From: Bombyx mori
Lineage: Eukaryota > Arthropoda > Insecta > Lepidoptera > Bombycidae
Length of the DNA: 64,000 bases
Reading direction: 5' to 3'
Assembly: GCF_030269925.1 (NCBI RefSeq)
Contig: NC_085130.1
Location: 7,142,501 to 7,206,500, forward strand
Shown here one piece after another: positions 21,180-31,031 of the stretch (within the stretch, counting starts at the first letter, position 1; each line of letters opens with the position of its first letter). Under the pieces are notes generated by a model. The model was not told the origin of the DNA. It worked only from the letters and a program-made list of their open reading frames with translations, and made no database searches. The translations under genes and the position numbers were made by a program.

Positions 21180-22893
21180 CCAGCCGGTAGCACCAACCGC
21201 TAGCACCAGCATTTAGTACCAGCAGCTAACTCCAGCCGCTAGATCCAGCCGCTTGCACCAACCGCAAGCTCCAGCAACTAGCATCAGCCGCTAGCTCCGG
21301 CAACAAGACCCGGCTGCTAGCGCCAGCATTTAGTACCAGCTGCTAGCTCCAGCCACTTGCACCAGCCGCTTGCACCAACCGCTAGCACCAGCCGCTAGCT
21401 CCAGTTACTAGATCCAGCCGCTTGCTCGAGCCACTTGCTCCAGCCACTATTTCCAGCCGCTTACACCAGCTGCTAGCTCCAGCCACTTGCACCAGCCGCT
21501 TGCACCAACCACTAGCACCAGCTGCTAGCTCCAGCAACTAGCACCAGCGGCTAGCTCAGGCAACAAGACCCAGCCGCTAGTACCAGCTGCTAGCTCCAGC
21601 CACTTGCACCAACCGCTAGCACCAGCATTTACTACCAGCCGCTTGCACCAGCCGCTAGCTCCAGCAACTAGCACCAGCCGCTAGCGCCAGCTGCTAGATC
21701 CAGCCGCTAGCTCCAGCCGCTAGCTCTAGCCGCTAGCTCCATCCGCTTACACCAGCCGCTTACACCAGCCGCTTACACCAGCCGCTTACACCAGCCGCTA
21801 GGTCCAGCCACTAGATCCAGCCGCTAGCTCCAGCCGCTAGCTCCAGCCGCTTGCACCAGCCGCTTACACCAGCCGCTAGGTCCAGCCACTAAATCCAGCC
21901 GCTTGCACCAGCCGCTAGTTCCAGGCGCTAGTTCCAGCCGCTTACACCAGCTGCTAGATCCAGCCGCTAGCTCCAGCTGCTAGCTCCAGCCACTTGCACC
22001 AACCGCTAGCACCAGCATTTAGTACCAGCCGCTTGCACCAGCCGCTAGCTCCAGCAACTAGCACCAGCCGTTAGCGCCAGCCGCTAGATCCAGCCGCTTG
22101 CACCTACCACTAGCACCAGCAACTAGCACCTACCACTAGCACCAGCCGCTAGCTCCAGCCGCTAGCTCCAGCCGCTAGCTCCAGCCGCTAGCTCCAGCCG
22201 CTAGCTCCAGCCGCTAGCTCCAGCCGCTAGCTCCAGCCGCTAGCACCAGCAACTAGCACCAGCCGCTAGCGCCAGCCGCTTGCACCTACCACTAGCACCA
22301 GCCGCTTGCACCTACCACTAGCACCAGCCGCTAGCTCCAGCAACTAGCACCTACCACTAGCACCAGCCGCTAGCTCCAGCAACTAGCACCTACCACTAGC
22401 ACCAGCCGCTAGCTCCAGCAACTAGCACCAGCCGCTAGCTCCAGCCGCTAGCTCCAGCAACTAGCACCAGCCGCTAGCTCCAGCCGCTAGCACCAGCCGC
22501 TAGCTCCAGCCGCTAGTTCCGGCAACTAGCACCAGCCACTAGCTCCGGCAACAAGACCCAGCCGCTTGCACCAACCGCTAGCACCAGTCGCGAGTTCCAG
22601 CAACAAGCACCAGCCGCTAGCTCCGGCAACAAGCCCCAGCCGCTTGCTCCAACATTTAGTACCAGCCGCTTGCACCAGCCGCTATATCCAGCCGCTATAT
22701 CCAGCCGCTAGCTCCAGCCGCTAGCTCCAGCCGCTAGCTCCAGCCGCTAGCTCCAGCCGCTAACTCCAGCCGCTAGCTCCAGCCGCTAACTCCAGCCGCT
22801 AGCTCCAGCCGCTAGCTCCAGCCACTTGTACCAGCCGCTAGTTCCGGCAACAAGCCCCAGCCGCTTGCACCAGCCGCTAGCTTCAGTCGCTAG
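21180..22893. repeat. Minisatellite of 13-bp units (about 130 copies)
   Basis: The unit is CCAGCCGCTAGCT with common variants ending CTTGCA, units CCAGCAACTAGCA and CCTACCACTAGCA. The register is kept at 13 bp for 1.7 kb. Near 22320-22430 three different units alternate to make a 39-bp higher-order repeat. GCTAGC is palindromic and puts TAG stops on both strands; because 13 is not a multiple of 3 every frame is closed, so it is not a coding repeat. GC content is far above the flanks. The right edge abuts a fragment of repeat A. Confidence 0.9.
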
Positions 22894-22913
22894 AACCTCC
22901 AAATTTTTAAGGA

Positions 22914-23056
22914 AAAAATCTCATTTACTGATTTTTTTCAGTGGAAATCAGTGGATCAGTGGAATCCAAAATCAAAAAATCTCAGTAAATGACCACAATT
23001 TTACTGAGATTATATTTCATCCCATATCATGTTATGTCATTTCATTTAATTTTGTA
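22914..23056 (-). repeat. Dispersed repeat A, hairpin-containing fragment
   Basis: Inverted piece with AATCTCAGTAAATGACCACAATTTTACTGAGATT-type hairpin at 22979-23012 and ATTATATTTCATCCCATATCAT. The left part is rearranged, with the CAGTGGA block repeated three times. Confidence 0.6.
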
Positions 23057-23090
23057 CATATTAACATTACATTGTACAATAACATTGTAC

Positions 23091-23166
23091 AATTGTAGAT
23101 GTTTATGGGCTCCCGTAACCACTTAACACCAGGTAAGCCGTGAGCTCTTCGACCGATCAAAGCAAC
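23091..23166 (+). mobile_element. Bm1 SINE, 3' end fragment
   Basis: TTGTAGATGTTTATGGGCTCC through TCAAAGCAACA, diverged. Confidence 0.7.
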
Positions 23167-23266
23167 ATAGAAAATAAATTTAAAAAATGTCAACTTTTTT
23201 GATGTTCTATTTGATATAACGAAGAATTTACGTTGAATTTACATTTCAACCTCATCCCTGAGACTA

Positions 23267-23756
23267 TACTTAGTCTGACCATAAATAAAAGGATAACATA
23301 ATAAAGGAAACCAAAAAAAAATCTATGGCAAATAACATTTATTACTTTTACAGTGTGTTAGTTTAATACATAAATATAAAACAATTTAAAGTATAAAAAG
23401 CTTATTCGAAGTGGTCTCCATTGGCTGCAATACAGTCCTTTAAGCGTTGAGGCCAGTTATCAATAGAAGCACGCACTCTTTCCATGCGAAAAATTTTTAC
23501 TGCCAATCGTACTGATTGTTTTAGGGACTCCAAATTATCATGGCGCTTAGAGCAAGCCGTACTCTCTAAAACTGACCATAAATCATAATCCAGCGGATTA
23601 AGATCGGGACTAGACGACGGCCAGTCTTTAGCTCTGATTAATTCCGAAACGTTCGTCTCCAACCAAGACTGCGTAGACCGAGCTTTACGACCTGGCGCCG
23701 AGTCTTGCTGGAAGGACCATTCTTGATTATTGAACATGGTGTTGTTAAGGGGGCTT
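23267..23756 (-). mobile_element. maT transposon, 3' half
   Basis: The terminal repeat TACTTAGTCTGACCATAAAT (left edge) matches that of the element at 58594-60240. The 111-residue open frame (23402-23737, minus) is the C-terminal half of a maT transposase. It has FQQDSAPG (second catalytic Asp) and SPDLNPLDYDLWS (third), again with 37 residues between, and ends CIAANGDHFE. The N-terminal half and the first Asp are missing; the copy stops at 23756 where an RTE piece begins. It appears intact over the part present and very close to the 58.6-kb copy. Confidence 0.85.
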
Positions 23757-23763
23757 CACTACC

Positions 23764-23980
23764 TTCTCACTATTCACTATCTCTTTTATCAACTTTCATC
23801 TCAACACTCACTCCTCTCATATCGTCATTCACACACTCCATCCATGTCTTCTTCGGTCAACCTCTTCCCCTTCTACCTTGCACTACCATTTCATACATAC
23901 ATACCTCTCCTAGTCACATGCATCTTCTCTATCGAAGCCATCGAAAAACCAGAACCAGAAATAGTCCAAAAGTCCGGCTA
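23764..23980 (-). mobile_element. RTE-like LINE tail
   Basis: Inverted sequence matching the family at 4783: it encodes a GRGxPKKxWM-like stretch on the minus strand, and TCTTCGGTCAACCTCTTCCCC on the plus strand also occurs at 42615. Diverged. Confidence 0.55.
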
Positions 23981-24009
23981 CGCGAGTGCCCTCATTCCTA
24001 TGAGAATGA

Positions 24010-24140
24010 TAATATTAGTTTCGGTACCTACTTGTGCCTTTGTTTCCTAACAAAGGCACAAGTAGGTACCTTTGTTAGGCGCCAAGGTTTGTGCCTTTGT
24101 TAGGAAACAAAGGCACAAGTAGGTACCGAAACTAATATTA
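24010..24140. repeat. Perfect 52-bp inverted repeat containing a nested hairpin
   Basis: Left arm 24010-24061 and right arm 24089-24140 are exact inverse copies around a 27-bp spacer. Within each arm, GGTACCTACTTGTGCCTTTG is followed after 8 bases (TTTCCTAA) by its own inverse, so each arm can fold by itself. The spacer repeats part of the same words (GTAGGTACCTTTG). Four copies of the ~20-mer are thus packed in 130 bp. No coding function is apparent. Low divergence suggests a recent origin or an assembly artefact. Confidence 0.9.
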
Positions 24141-25407
24141 CCCGGTATTAGTTTTGTCATCACAACTCTGGCATCCAATTTCAAGAGCATTGAAAATTCA
24201 AGCATTTAATTATTATTATTCGCTATTATACTTTTAATCCGATCATTATTTTGATTTACAAGAAACATTGTAACTTCATTGGCAACACAACAGAGATTTT
24301 TTATCGGATCTATCCCAATCGACATAAAGTCGTGGTGGGTGGTCGTGTGATGTTTACGAGATGATGATGAAGGACGAGAGGTAAAAACACAAAAATCTTT
24401 TCGGTGGCTCCAACAGCTACCTGCAGGTCTTCGCCTGGAGGATGGGTCTGGATTACCTGATAAGACAGCAGTGGACCGGACTGCACACAATGAACTCAAC
24501 AATTTATTTTCGCTTGTGTGTGTTTATACTTAGTAGTGGTCCTTCTGTAGTCCTTAGAATAATTCTGTAGTCGAAATTCGACTATAATTAATTGAAATTA
24601 TGGATTTGAACATTATTAAGGTTCTATTGTCATAGACAATTACACTTATTAATATACAGATTGTGTATGAGTGTGCTTCCACTTATATTTAGATATTTTT
24701 TTAATAGATTTTATGTAAATGGTAATTTTAATATTATTTCAATGATGTCTATGTACATGTCGGCGTTAAGCCAGGATTTACACACATAAGTTATTTTACA
24801 ATGAAAATACAATACAATTCTATAAAACTTTAACATTACTTGTTTACAACAAAAAGCCACGCCTGAGTTATTCAGTGGTTTTTACACAATTAGCCATTTT
24901 GTGTTGGTTATAGCAACTACAACTTCTTTTATACAAACAAATGTAATTACTGCGAAACAATTCACAAAACATAGCTTAATATTCAAAATACATATTTTAG
25001 TGATTTTACATGACTCACATTTAATTTAATTTACATGAATTACTTTTAAGTAATATTAACTAACGTTGTTATTATCCAGCCTAATAATAGATGGCGCCAA
25101 CAACATCATTGCATAACAATTACAATACTTAATTAAATTATTAGTACTGTTAATTATAATATAAATTATTATTAATATTTATGCTTTATTCATATTTAAT
25201 CATTTATACAGTCATTTGTGTTTTTAAACAATAATATAATCATTAAACATATTCTGAACATTTTCACATCAAAACAGTGTCTGCTAATTATTAAATATGG
25301 TAGAATAACAGTTTTTGTTAATAAATATTAACATATAATAAACTAAACTATATATTATTATGTTAATTATTGCCAACAGTGGCGTTTGCGCCCATATACA
25401 CTATACC
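24141..25407. other. AT-rich sequence; Helitron 3' fragment at 24565-24660
   Basis: The 98-residue minus frame at 24206-24502 is serine/arginine-rich and not recognised. The fragment with GTAGTCGAAATTCGACTATAATT matches the 3' end of the Helitron at 7759. The remainder to 25400 is very AT-rich with nothing identifiable. Confidence 0.4.
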
Positions 25408-25865
25408 CTATTCCAATTACGAAGTCCCTTTCGACACTTTTTAGAACATAACTCTTCGTTACGCATAATCTATATATTAAATAAAAATGAATTGCTGTTC
25501 GTTAGTCTCGCTAAAACTCGAGAACGGCTGTACCGATTTGGCTAATTTTGGTCTTGAATTATTTGTGGAAGTCCAGATAAGGTTTAAAAGGTAGATAAAT
25601 ATGAAAATTCTCGGAATTAAATAAAAATACTTAACAATTTTGTTTTTCCTTTGCTGTCTCTCGTCGAACGAATTCCTTTTGTTTGTCTTATGTTTATTTT
25701 ATACAAAAGTTTAGGTCTTTTATTTATCGATTGAGGCAATACGTGTGGAAGATTTCATACTCCTCCGTCCGCGCAATTTTCGTAAAAAAGGATACAAAGT
25801 TTCTGCTTCACGTATTAATATATAGATAATAAAATCTGTCAAACGGGACTTCGTAATTGGAATAG
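25408..25865. mobile_element. MITE with 29-bp inverted repeats, split by Helitron sequence
   Basis: Left end 25408-25436 and right end 25837-25865 are inverse copies at 27 of 29 positions (CTATTCCAATTACGAAGTCCC...). The short arms now enclose a Helitron-derived insert, so the original element would have been under 90 bp. No target duplication is clear. Confidence 0.65.
25469..25847 (+). mobile_element. Chimeric Helitron with two outward 5' ends
   Basis: The left edge is a plus-strand Helitron start (TCTATATATTAAATAAAAATG after an A). The right edge is the inverted start of a different Helitron family (TCTATATATTAATACGTGAAG on the minus strand), the same as at 8187 and 48370. Around 25735-25745 the first family is cut just before its terminal hairpin (compare 56920-56960) and continues in the second. 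Neither CTAG terminus is present. Confidence 0.6.
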
Positions 25866-26309
25866 ATTAAAGTGGGCTGGTTTCTGAAATAAAAGGTTTT
25901 AATGAATTAGAAAAAAAAACAATATTTATTTTAGATTAAAGTGTAATGGTCAGTGATTGCAAAAAATGTATGTACCTAATACGTGTAATGTTGTTTGTTG
26001 GTCAATATTTGGTCATTGGTTCCAATATATTGGCGCAAACTGTCATTTGCATCATTTCACGTTGTTTACATAAAGTGTTATTCATTTATTTGTCGTTCGT
26101 CGAATGCATTGTGCTTTGAAGGCCGTGTTATAAAATTGTCGTAATGAAATTCCTTTGTTTTTTTACGAAACAGAAAACACAATTACGGCAAATATGTTTA
26201 CAAATACATTTAGATGTAACTACATACGTAAAAAAGCATATTTATATCGAGTTATGAAAGGTTTTTCGATTAATACGCAACATTTATCTTTGTAGTTAAA
26301 AGTTCGTTT
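25866..26309. other. Unassigned AT-rich sequence
   Basis: No gene or repeat recognised. Confidence 0.4.
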
Positions 26310-26557
26310 TTGACTGGTGGTGGTAGGACGTCTTGTGAGTCCGCACGGGTAGATACTACCGCCCTGCCTATTGCTGCCGTGAAGCAGTAATGCGTTTCGG
26401 TTCGAAGGGTGGGACAGCCGTTGTACTTGCGACCTTAGAACTTATATCTCAAGGTGGGTGTCGTATTTACGTTGTAGATGTCTATAGGCTCTAGTATCCA
26501 CTTAGCACCAGGTAGGCTGTGAACTCGACGGTCCATCTAAGCGATAAAAAAAAGGGT
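26310..26557 (+). mobile_element. Bm1 SINE, 5'-truncated
   Basis: CTGGTGGTGGTAGGACGTCT through CCATCTAAGCGATAAAAAAA. Confidence 0.88.
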
Positions 26558-26603
26558 AATCAGTAGTCCCTCGATCTTTCTCTATGTGATGTTCAGACTG
26601 CTG

Positions 26604-26848
26604 TTTTTTTTATTGCTTAGATGGGTGGACGAGCACATAGCCCACCTGATGTTAAGTGGTTACTGGAGCCCATAGACATCCACATCGTAAATGCGCCACC
26701 CACCTTGAGATATAAGTTCTAAGGTCTCAAGTATAGTTACAACGGCTGCCTCACCCTCCAAACCGAAACACATTACTGCTTCACGGCAGAAATAGGCAGG
26801 GTGGTGGTACCTGCCCGCGTGGACTCACAAGAGGTCCTACCATTAGTT
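26604..26848 (-). mobile_element. Bm1 SINE, 5'-truncated
   Basis: TTTTTTATTGCTTAGATGGG through GAGGTCCTACCATTAGTTA. It lies tail-to-tail with the preceding copy, about 45 bp apart. Confidence 0.9.
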
Positions 26849-27282
26849 ATATAGGATTGTCAGTCTCTGGTACCTATACCACATGGAATCCTAAATTGGG
26901 GCCGGACAACCGTGCGTAATTAGCTCGCAATTATTTAATTTATTAAAACAAATCTTATTTGTAAAAGGTGATCAAAATCTAACAAAATTATCCGCATACA
27001 TTCGTTTCGTATCATTTGCGGTTACATGATCGGACACAGTGTAAATTGTTCGCAGATACTCAGGTTTAAAACTTCAAGGTTTTTAAAGAGCTTTTTTTCA
27101 CTTATTATAGATTTTAAAAGCACTACCTAGTGAACTTGATTGGTGACGCGACTTGCAGATTCAGCGTGGATGAACTGACACTGCATTATGACGTACTTAA
27201 TGGATGCGCTTGGCAAATACGTCAATGGACATCTCAGGCAATGGATTTTAGATAAAGATATGAGGTTATTATATTTGCTTTT
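26849..27282. other. Unassigned sequence with a short dispersed word
   Basis: GGAATCCTAAATTGGGGCCGG (26875-26895) recurs inverted near 40168-40190. This suggests an unrecognised repeat. No gene seen. Confidence 0.4.
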
Positions 27283-27395
27283 GTTTATTGATAAAATAGG
27301 TAAACGAGTTCCCGGTCCTCTAGGTCTTAAATGGTCACCGGAGCATATAAACATCAAGCACGTCAATGCCACCGCCCATCTTGAGACTACTATCT
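27283..27395 (-). mobile_element. Bm1 SINE, old fragment
   Basis: TTGATAAAATAGGTAAACGAG through CCATCTTGAGACTAC; strongly diverged. Confidence 0.6.
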
Positions 27396-27411
27396 ATACA
27401 AATACTACAAA

Positions 27412-27608
27412 TCTATACTAATATACAAATCTACCGTTAGTTATAACGGAACATCCACCACCTGAACCATGCATCCGATTGACTGTAGAAAATACATGTA
27501 CTTAATGGATAGGCTAATATTTATATGAGTGTTAAACTCCCTAATAATAATGACAATAAATAATAATGTTAAGTTTAAATGCCCAGCGAAGCGGGCGAGT
27601 ACAGCTAG
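27412..27608 (+). mobile_element. Short complete Helitron (197 bp)
   Basis: It starts TCTATACTAATATACAAATC after an A. It ends with a hairpin GCCCAGCGAAGCGGGC (27581-27596), 8 intervening bases and a terminal CTAG, followed by T. All structural requirements of a non-autonomous Helitron are met in under 200 bp. Confidence 0.8.
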
Positions 27609-28319
27609 TAATATAATAAAAACATAAGAAAAACTAAGTCCGTGAACGTTGAAATACGAATGACCCTTTGAACATTAGCTACACTGTGTCAAATCCCGTT
27701 TGCTTAACACATACGTAACACCTGCGCATGCGTAGAAAGTCGAATACAAGCACATCTTACCACAAATATGCCGGCCTTCTCCTACATCATTATTATTGTA
27801 TGTACTTGACGGATAATAATTTAATTTTCATAAAACTTGTTTCTCAATCAGCAACGGACTACAAAAAAAAAAAATACTATTTACATTGTAGTTTTAAAAA
27901 AAATCGTTAATTAAGTAAAAGGTCGACTTGAAAAAAAATATCGTTTTATTCCTTGTTATCTTGCACAGTTTATAACAACAACTTATTAAAATTATTGTAC
28001 TGTAATCGAATCTCGATACGTGTACAAATTTTTAAATCAATTTGACATTTTAAAATTGTGGAAATTAACGTTAAAAGATATACAAATTAGATAGGTAGAG
28101 AGATTGATACAAGTTTATAAAAGCGTAGTAAAAAAATAGTACCAATTGAGGATAAGCTCTTGAAGTGAGTAATTATAAAACAAGAGAGTTTCTTTAATTT
28201 ATAGTACTGACATTTTAGTTACATATTGAAATTTTATTTCACTAAATATATCTAATGATTCCACAGTAGATCTATCGATTAGAGCGCAAACCGCCAATTA
28301 TGTGGCTGGTTATTATTTG
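27609..28319. other. AT-rich upstream region
   Basis: No repeat or gene recognised. It separates the repeat-rich left half from the deoxyhypusine synthase gene. Confidence 0.4.
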
Positions 28320-28886
28320 TGTGTATAAATATATGTCAGCGCAGCGGGGCTGGCTAAGCGGTAGTTTCCGTCATCACTCGTATTTGGTTGAACTCAGTTT
28401 ATAAAAAGTCAAAACAACGTCTTAATATTACTAAAAGTCGTTAACCACGACATATATATATATATAGGTTATCGCTTATTTCAAACTGGAATTGAATAGA
28501 ATCAGTGTTTTGGAATGGTTTCCTATTGTCCTTTTTACATTTTGATTTTTAACTATTTGTACTATAACTCCGTGTCAGTTAGCCGTTGTGTTCTTTAAGC
28601 TCATGTCTCATTTAGATAATTACCTAAGCATACAGTTCTGTAGATAATTCGTGTGTCAATACGACTTTTGAGAAACTATGTGTAGTGATCTAGTGCCTTT
28701 TTATTTATAAAATTTAAACCGGTGACAACTGACAGCTCTCAGTCAGTAATGTCAAATGACATTATTGACCAATGACAATTCAAATCAAACTAAATTTATT
28801 TATTAGATTAAAATATTTTCGATTGGGACGTTGATTTATATTAAGGGTATTATGGGTAATTGATCTGGAAAATAACAAAAACAGCT
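28320..28886 (+). promoter_or_regulatory. Putative promoter and 5' leader of deoxyhypusine synthase
   Basis: A TATA-like TATAAATA lies at 28323-28330, and two initiator-like TCAG words follow near 28336 and 28394. An (AT)n tract sits near 28452-28466. A tiny upstream open frame (ATG at 28852, three codons, then TGA) precedes the main start by 23 bases and could lower translation. An acceptor-like CAAAAACAG ends at 28884, so an upstream non-coding exon is possible. All of this is inferred from motifs. Confidence 0.3.
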
Positions 28887-30002
28887 ATGGAAATCCCGTG
28901 CAACGTCGAAAAACCTGTTAAAGTAGCCCCAAATATTGCCGTAAATGCGGTTCTGCAACCGAGCCAAGATTTACCTGCAGAAACACCGATAGTCGCGGGC
29001 TACGACTGGGAAAATGGAACCGATTACAATAAAATACTCGAATCTTACGCTAACTCCGGATTTCAGGCCACGAATTTCGGTAAAACTGTCGTCGAAATCA
29101 ATAATATGCTCAAAAGCCGAGCGGTTCCGTTAACCGAAGAAAACAGCGATTGTTATGAAGAAGACCAGTTTATTAAGAAGAAAACTAACTGTACTATATT
29201 CCTCGGGTATACTTCTAACATGATATCCTCGGGACTGAGAGACACGATCCGTTTTTTAGTTAAAAATAAGCTTGTGGATGTGATTGTGACTACAGCTGGA
29301 GGGATCGAGGAAGACTTGATAAAATGCATCGCTCCGACCTATGTAGGTGATTTTAATTTAAGCGGGAAAGTGTTAAGAACACGAGGTATAAACAGGATAG
29401 GCAATTTGTTGGTGCCAAATGATAATTATTGTTTGTTTGAGGAGTGGGTCACTCCATTGTTGGACGAGATGATCTCTGAACAGATGAAAGAGGGTACTGT
29501 TTGGAGTCCGTCGCGCATCACAGCCCGGTTAGGGGAGAGGATTAACAATGAGAGCTCAGTGTGCTATTGGGCTTGGAGGAACAACATACCTATATTTAGT
29601 CCCGCATTGACTGATGGATCCTTAGGCGACATGATGTACTTCCACTCGTTTAAGCGTCCCGGACTGATCATAGACATATTGGGAGACCTGCGCAGATTGA
29701 ACACCATGGCCGTCAAAGCCAACAACACTGGAGTCATAATATTAGGTGGGGGTTTGATCAAACATCATATTTGTAACGCAAATCTGATGCGTAATGGTGC
29801 TGATTACGCTGTGTACGTGAACACGGCCAGTGAATTTGACGGCAGTGATGCAGGTGCCAGGCCCGACGAAGCAGTCTCGTGGGGCAAAATCAGACCTAAT
29901 GCGAATCCAGTGAAGCTATATGCAGATGCTACGTTAGTGTTCCCCTTGATCGTAGCTCAAACATTTGCTAAACATCATTTTAGCAGTAAGAAAAATGTTT
30001 AA
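28887..30002 (+). CDS. DHPS: Deoxyhypusine synthase
   Basis: Transfers the aminobutyl group of spermidine, with NAD, to one lysine of eIF5A. This is the first step of hypusine formation, in the cytosol, by a homotetramer. The frame is open for 371 residues without introns; the human enzyme has about 369. I chose ATG 28887 (context GCTATGG); an in-frame TTG at 28860 would only add nine residues. Family landmarks are present: YTSNMISSG (residues 108-116) and TTAGGIEED (135-143) for NAD, ALTDGS (240-245), GGGLIKHH (287-294), and [17 protein letters not shown] (319-335), where K334 is the catalytic lysine that carries the aminobutyl intermediate. Active-site residues appear intact, so it is probably functional. 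An ATTAAA at 30028 may be the poly(A) signal. Absence of introns could be ancestral or reflect a retrocopy. Confidence 0.95.
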   Translation: MEIPCNVEKPVKVAPNIAVNAVLQPSQDLPAETPIVAGYDWENGTDYNKILESYANSGFQATNFGKTVVEINNMLKSRAVPLTEENSDCYEEDQFIKKKTNCTIFLGYTSNMISSGLRDTIRFLVKNKLVDVIVTTAGGIEEDLIKCIAPTYVGDFNLSGKVLRTRGINRIGNLLVPNDNYCLFEEWVTPLLDEMISEQMKEGTVWSPSRITARLGERINNESSVCYWAWRNNIPIFSPALTDGSLGDMMYFHSFKRPGLIIDILGDLRRLNTMAVKANNTGVIILGGGLIKHHICNANLMRNGADYAVYVNTASEFDGSDAGARPDEAVSWGKIRPNANPVKLYADATLVFPLIVAQTFAKHHFSSKKNV

Positions 30003-30079
30003 ACTGCATTTTTTATTTATTTTGTACATTAAAAACTAAATGATACCAAGATAAGTTTTATTTATTTATTTTTAAAATT

Positions 30080-30307
30080 TATTTTTTATGGACGAGCTCA
30101 CAGCCCACCTGGTGTTAAGTGGTTACTGGAGCCCATAGACATCTACAACGTAAATGCGCCACCCACCTTGAGATATAAGTTCTAAGATCTCAGTATAGTT
30201 ACAACGGCTGCCCCACCCTTCAAACCGAAACGCATTACTGCTCACGGCAGAAATGGCAGGGTGGTGGTACCTAACCGCGCGGACTCACAAGAGGTCCTAC
30301 CACCAGT
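30080..30307 (-). mobile_element. Bm1 SINE, 5'-truncated
   Basis: TTTTTATGGACGAGCTCACAG through GAGGTCCTACCACCAGTA. It sits within 80 bp of the deoxyhypusine synthase stop codon, possibly inside the transcript's 3' end. Confidence 0.9.
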
Positions 30308-30988
30308 ATATTCCGACTTTATATAAGTAAACTCAATTTTGTATGTACTAAAATAATGAATGCTGGCAAAGTTTATCCTAAAATGTTACAAGTCCTTCAA
30401 AATAAAACTTGGACACCTCATAAAATTATAAATACATTTATTGCAATATAGTGCCATCTAGTATCGGTCGATAATACAAGATAATTCTGTAAAGCGCCAT
30501 CTATTATTAAACTTCGATAATATAATTGTGGTTTTGATTTTTGTATGATTTTATCTTGATTTTCACCATTTATTATGTTTTATAATATTGATTAATATAC
30601 GAAATATGTGTAATTAGTTATATAATAAAGTTAGATGTATTGTTTGTTTAACCCATATTTCAGGACGAGTTAGGTGTGAATGAACTGTCAAATACCCAAT
30701 GAAGTTAGCCCATGTCTGGTTTCCATAAAATTAAACATGTGTGCGTCTGTGAATTAAAGTCTCATAGATGTGTGCTGTACATAGAAAGCACAGCTTTTGA
30801 ACCCCAACTTTTAGCTCATCTTTGGACGCGATACAGTGCGGTTGGTTGCGTCAAATCGTCCGCGTGCTTCCATAAATTCTTGTTATGATTCTTCCATTCG
30901 TCTTCTAATAATTAAAAAAAAATGAACAAAAGTCAAACATAACATTCTTAATTCAAATATTTAAATTATTTTGTGCCAGTTCGCTAAA
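30308..30988. other. Intergenic or upstream region of the Ig gene
   Basis: Two AGCGCCATCTA-like words lie near 30452-30506. The rest is AT-rich and could contain the promoter of the exon at 30989, but I see no clear core motif. Confidence 0.35.
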
Positions 30989-31031
30989 ATGGCTGTGATA
31001 CGTTTCGTTTTATTCACGCTCATTTTAATCG
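30989..31031 (+). CDS. Putative first coding exon with signal peptide
   Basis: ATG in a good context (CTAAAATGG) starts 14 codons, MAVIRFVLFTLILI, a short basic-then-hydrophobic stretch typical of a secretory signal. A consensus donor, G|GTAAGT, follows at 31032, leaving phase 1. That phase matches the downstream exons at 61168 and 61761, so this may be exon 1 of the Ig-domain gene 30 kb away. The alternative is that it belongs to an unrelated gene whose other exons I cannot see, or is chance. Transcript evidence is needed to join it. Confidence 0.5.

Noticed and set aside
21180..22893. CRISPR-like array of regular short repeats
   Set aside because: Units are 13 bp and contiguous without unique spacers; this is a minisatellite in an insect genome.
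24206..24502. 98-aa minus-strand frame as a coding gene
   Set aside because: Low-complexity serine/arginine/histidine runs with no recognised motif and no splice context.
28860..28886. Nine-residue N-terminal extension of deoxyhypusine synthase
   Set aside because: It would begin at TTG; the first in-frame ATG is at 28887 and gives a length close to the known enzymes.
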